Position numbers and translations under genes: made by a program. From positions 1 to 6,428 of the forward strand of contig JAIYBD010000058.1 in NCBI GenBank assembly GCA_027488715.1: 6,428 bases of DNA, given 5' to 3'. Each line of letters begins with the position of its first letter. The stretch's first letter is position 1. This DNA is from Bacteroidota bacterium. GTDB lineage: Bacteria; Bacteroidota; Bacteroidia; UBA7662; CANHCV01. Below, in pieces: positions 4,392-6,428 of this stretch. The notes under the pieces are model-generated. The model saw only the letters and a list, made by a program, of their open reading frames with translations, was not told where the DNA came from and ran no database searches.

Positions 4392-6415
4392 ATCATCTCC
4401 TTCAAGGCCATCCACTCGTCGCGGTAGCGGGCAGCTTCCATGAAATCCATGTTTTTGGCGGCCTTCTCCATTTTTTTGCGTGCCTCGTCGGCCGCCTTCA
4501 TGCGCTGTTCGGCCGACATCGCCTTGATGATCGGATCGGCGGCCAAGGAAATTTTGTCGGGCTCCACGTAGTACTTCTCTACTTTCTCCACCTCTTGAGA
4601 CCCTTTGATATCCAAAACTCCCGCCTGCTTCAAGATTTCTTCCCTCGATTTCAACACCGTTTTTGGCGTAATTCCATGTTCGCTGTTGTAGGCAATCTGT
4701 TTTTCTCTTCGACGCAACGTTTCGTCCATGGTTTGTTGCATGGATCGGGTAATCTTATCGGCGTAAAAAATCACCAATCCGTTCGCATTTCGCGCCGCAC
4801 GTCCCGCCGTTTGCGTCAGCGAACGACTGCTTCGTAAAAATCCTTCTTTATCGGCATCCAACACTGCCACGAGCGAAACTTCAGGCAAATCCAGTCCTTC
4901 CCTCAATAAATTCACTCCGATTAAAACATCGAAAACGCCCAAACGCAAATCACGAAGAATTTCCACCCGCTCCAATGTTTCTACGTCGCTGTGGATGTAC
5001 CGGCATTTGACGTGAATATCGGTCATGTATCTGGCCAATTCTTCGGCCATGCGTTTGGTTAAAGTTGTCACCAAAACCCGTTCGCCAGCCTCAATTCGCT
5101 TCTGGGTTTCAATCAATAAATCATCTACCTGAGAAGCCACCGGACGTATTTCGATGGGTGGATCGAGTAATCCGGTTGGACGAATAACTTGTTCGGCCAC
5201 AACGCCTTCGGCTTTTTCTAATTCATAATCGGCGGGCGTGGCCGAAACATACACCACCTGATTGGTGAGGGTTTCAAATTCTTCGAATTTCAACGGGCGA
5301 TTATCCATGGCCGATGGCAAACGGAATCCGTATTCCACCAAGTTGGTTTTCCGAGAACGATCGCCTCCGTACATGGCTCGAATTTGAGGCATGGTCACGT
5401 GGCTTTCGTCCACCAAAAGCAAGAAATCTTCTGGGAAATAATCGAGCAGGCAGAATGGGCGATCGCCGGGAACACGGCCATCGATGTAGCGCGAATAATT
5501 CTCAATTCCCGAGCAGTAACCGAGTTCGCGCATCATTTCTAAATCAAAATTTACCCGTTCCTCCAAGCGTTTCGCTTCGAGAAATTTCCCTACTTCCTGA
5601 AAATACTGCACTTGCTTCACCATATCATCTTGAATATGAAGCATCGCTTTTTGAAGGGAATCGCGGGTGGTAACGTAAATGTTGGCCGGAAATACCGCTG
5701 CTTGGGGAACCCGTTCCCGAATGCGTCCGGTTTCCGGATCCATCACGCCAATTTCTTCAATTTCATCTCCAAAAAAGGTGAAACGCAGCGCATAATCGTC
5801 GTAAGCCAGAAAAACATCGACCTGATCTCCTTTGACCCGAAAAGTGCCGCGCAAAAAGTCGGCCGTGGTTCGGGTGTACATATTGTCCACCAGCGTATAA
5901 AGAAATTGCTGACGAGAAATGCGATCTCCGACCTTGATGCGCATGATTTTCTCGGTGAAATCTTTGGGATTTCCCATTCCATAAATGCAGCTTACGGAAG
6001 AAACCACGATCACGTCCCGGCGTCCACTCATGAGGGAGGACGTGGTTCTCAATCGCAGTTTTTCAATTTCTTGGTTGATGGCGAGGTCCTTCTCGATGTA
6101 GGTATTGGTCGTGGGCAAATAGGCCTCGGGTTGGTAGTAATCGTAGTAAGAAAAGAAGTATTCGACAGCGTTTTCGGGGAAAAATTGGGTGAATTCGCCA
6201 TACAATTGGGCGACCAGGGTTTTGTTGTGGGTGAGGATGAGGGTGGGCCGTTGGGTTTGCTGGATAATGTTGGCCATGGTGAAGGTTTTCCCCGATCCGG
6301 TAACGCCCAAAAGTACCTGATGGGGGTCTCCTTGATTCACGCCTTCCACTAACTGCCGGATGGCCGAGGGTTGGTCTCCTGTGGGCGAAAAGGGGGTTGC
6401 TAATTTAAATTCCAT
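4388..6415 (-). CDS. uvrB: Excinuclease ABC subunit B (UvrB)
   Basis: A complete 675-residue UvrB, close to the usual length of about 670. In bacterial nucleotide excision repair UvrB receives damaged DNA from UvrA, verifies the lesion with an ATP-driven beta-hairpin, and recruits UvrC. In order are GVTGSGKT (Walker A, 37-44), the damage-probing hairpin beginning YYDYYQPEAYLP (90-101), Walker B VDESH (335-339), YVSATP (helicase motif III), LLREGLDLPEVSLV and DADKEGFLRS, and QTAGRAARN (motif VI). The UVR motif that binds UvrC occupies the last 40 or so residues (AADEARKKMEKAAKNMDF...). The start is ATG at 6415, giving MEFKLATPFSPTGDQP, a normal N-terminus. Only 13 upstream bases are visible; they hold GGAG about ten bases before the ATG and no perfect -7 box, so regulation (including any LexA/SOS control) cannot be judged. 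No key residue is missing. Confidence 0.99.
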   Translation of the reverse strand: MEFKLATPFSPTGDQPSAIRQLVEGVNQGDPHQVLLGVTGSGKTFTMANIIQQTQRPTLILTHNKTLVAQLYGEFTQFFPENAVEYFFSYYDYYQPEAYLPTTNTYIEKDLAINQEIEKLRLRTTSSLMSGRRDVIVVSSVSCIYGMGNPKDFTEKIMRIKVGDRISRQQFLYTLVDNMYTRTTADFLRGTFRVKGDQVDVFLAYDDYALRFTFFGDEIEEIGVMDPETGRIRERVPQAAVFPANIYVTTRDSLQKAMLHIQDDMVKQVQYFQEVGKFLEAKRLEERVNFDLEMMRELGYCSGIENYSRYIDGRVPGDRPFCLLDYFPEDFLLLVDESHVTMPQIRAMYGGDRSRKTNLVEYGFRLPSAMDNRPLKFEEFETLTNQVVYVSATPADYELEKAEGVVAEQVIRPTGLLDPPIEIRPVASQVDDLLIETQKRIEAGERVLVTTLTKRMAEELARYMTDIHVKCRYIHSDVETLERVEILRDLRLGVFDVLIGVNLLREGLDLPEVSLVAVLDADKEGFLRSSRSLTQTAGRAARNANGLVIFYADKITRSMQQTMDETLRRREKQIAYNSEHGITPKTVLKSREEILKQAGVLDIKGSQEVEKVEKYYVEPDKISLAADPIIKAMSAEQRMKAADEARKKMEKAAKNMDFMEAARYRDEWMALKEMI

Positions 6416-6428
6416 TCCAAATTCTCCA

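Noticed and set aside
4379..4837. A 152-codon plus-strand open frame starting at the end of the propeller gene
   Set aside because: It is antisense to the uvrB C-terminal coding region, and its sequence is a histidine/leucine-rich shadow with no recognisable domain.
5612..6352. A 246-codon open frame on the plus strand opposite uvrB
   Set aside because: It lies wholly antisense to a well-conserved uvrB. The translation shows no recognisable family or ribosome site, and its composition is what the uvrB codons give in reverse.
6418..6425. Possible -7 box AGAATTTG (minus strand) before uvrB
   Set aside because: The first two positions do not match TA, and the upstream DNA needed to look for a -33 element is outside the window.

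Overview
The window looks like a piece of a Bacteroidota chromosome, probably Flavobacteriia or a near relative. The evidence is the promoter signal and the proteins. Copies of the Bacteroidota -7 box (TAnnTTTG) sit directly in front of three gene starts. UvrB carries QTAGRAARN in its last helicase motif, and the inositol-monophosphatase N-terminus and TrxR-like ferredoxin reductase read like Bacteroidota versions. There is no sign of a mobile element, CRISPR array, RNA gene or recent transfer. The window is packed with genes, and no gene-free stretch exceeds about 45 bases.

Left part, minus strand (2512 down to 1): four genes read leftwards. They are an atypical short-chain dehydrogenase (1727-2512), a thioredoxin-reductase-like ferredoxin--NADP+ reductase (672-1685, GTG start), an adrenodoxin-type [2Fe-2S] ferredoxin (352-672) and the N-terminal 116 codons of an inositol-monophosphatase-family phosphatase (1-348, cut by the window edge). 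The reductase and ferredoxin share one base (TAATG) and the phosphatase starts 3 bases after the ferredoxin, so the last three are almost certainly co-transcribed. Reductase plus ferredoxin form an NADPH-to-Fe-S electron chain; the final acceptor is not in the window. The phosphatase gene contains an uninterrupted run of 15 A in its coding strand.

Middle, plus strand (2547-4391): a six-helix membrane protein of unknown function is followed 15 bases later by an exported PD40/TolB-like beta-propeller. The dehydrogenase and the membrane-protein gene diverge from a 34-base gap in which two opposing -7 boxes and two Shine-Dalgarno sequences are interlocked. The propeller gene has its own -7 box only 4 bases before the ATG, which predicts a nearly leaderless mRNA.

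Right part, minus strand (4388-6415): a complete uvrB, the damage-verification helicase of nucleotide excision repair, converges on the propeller gene and overlaps its stop codon by four bases (TTAA).

No new multi-gene system is visible. The most notable observations are the A15 tract, where a slip of one base either way gives an almost immediate stop; the interlocked divergent promoters; the probably leaderless propeller mRNA; and the dehydrogenase that lacks the canonical Tyr-x3-Lys pair.
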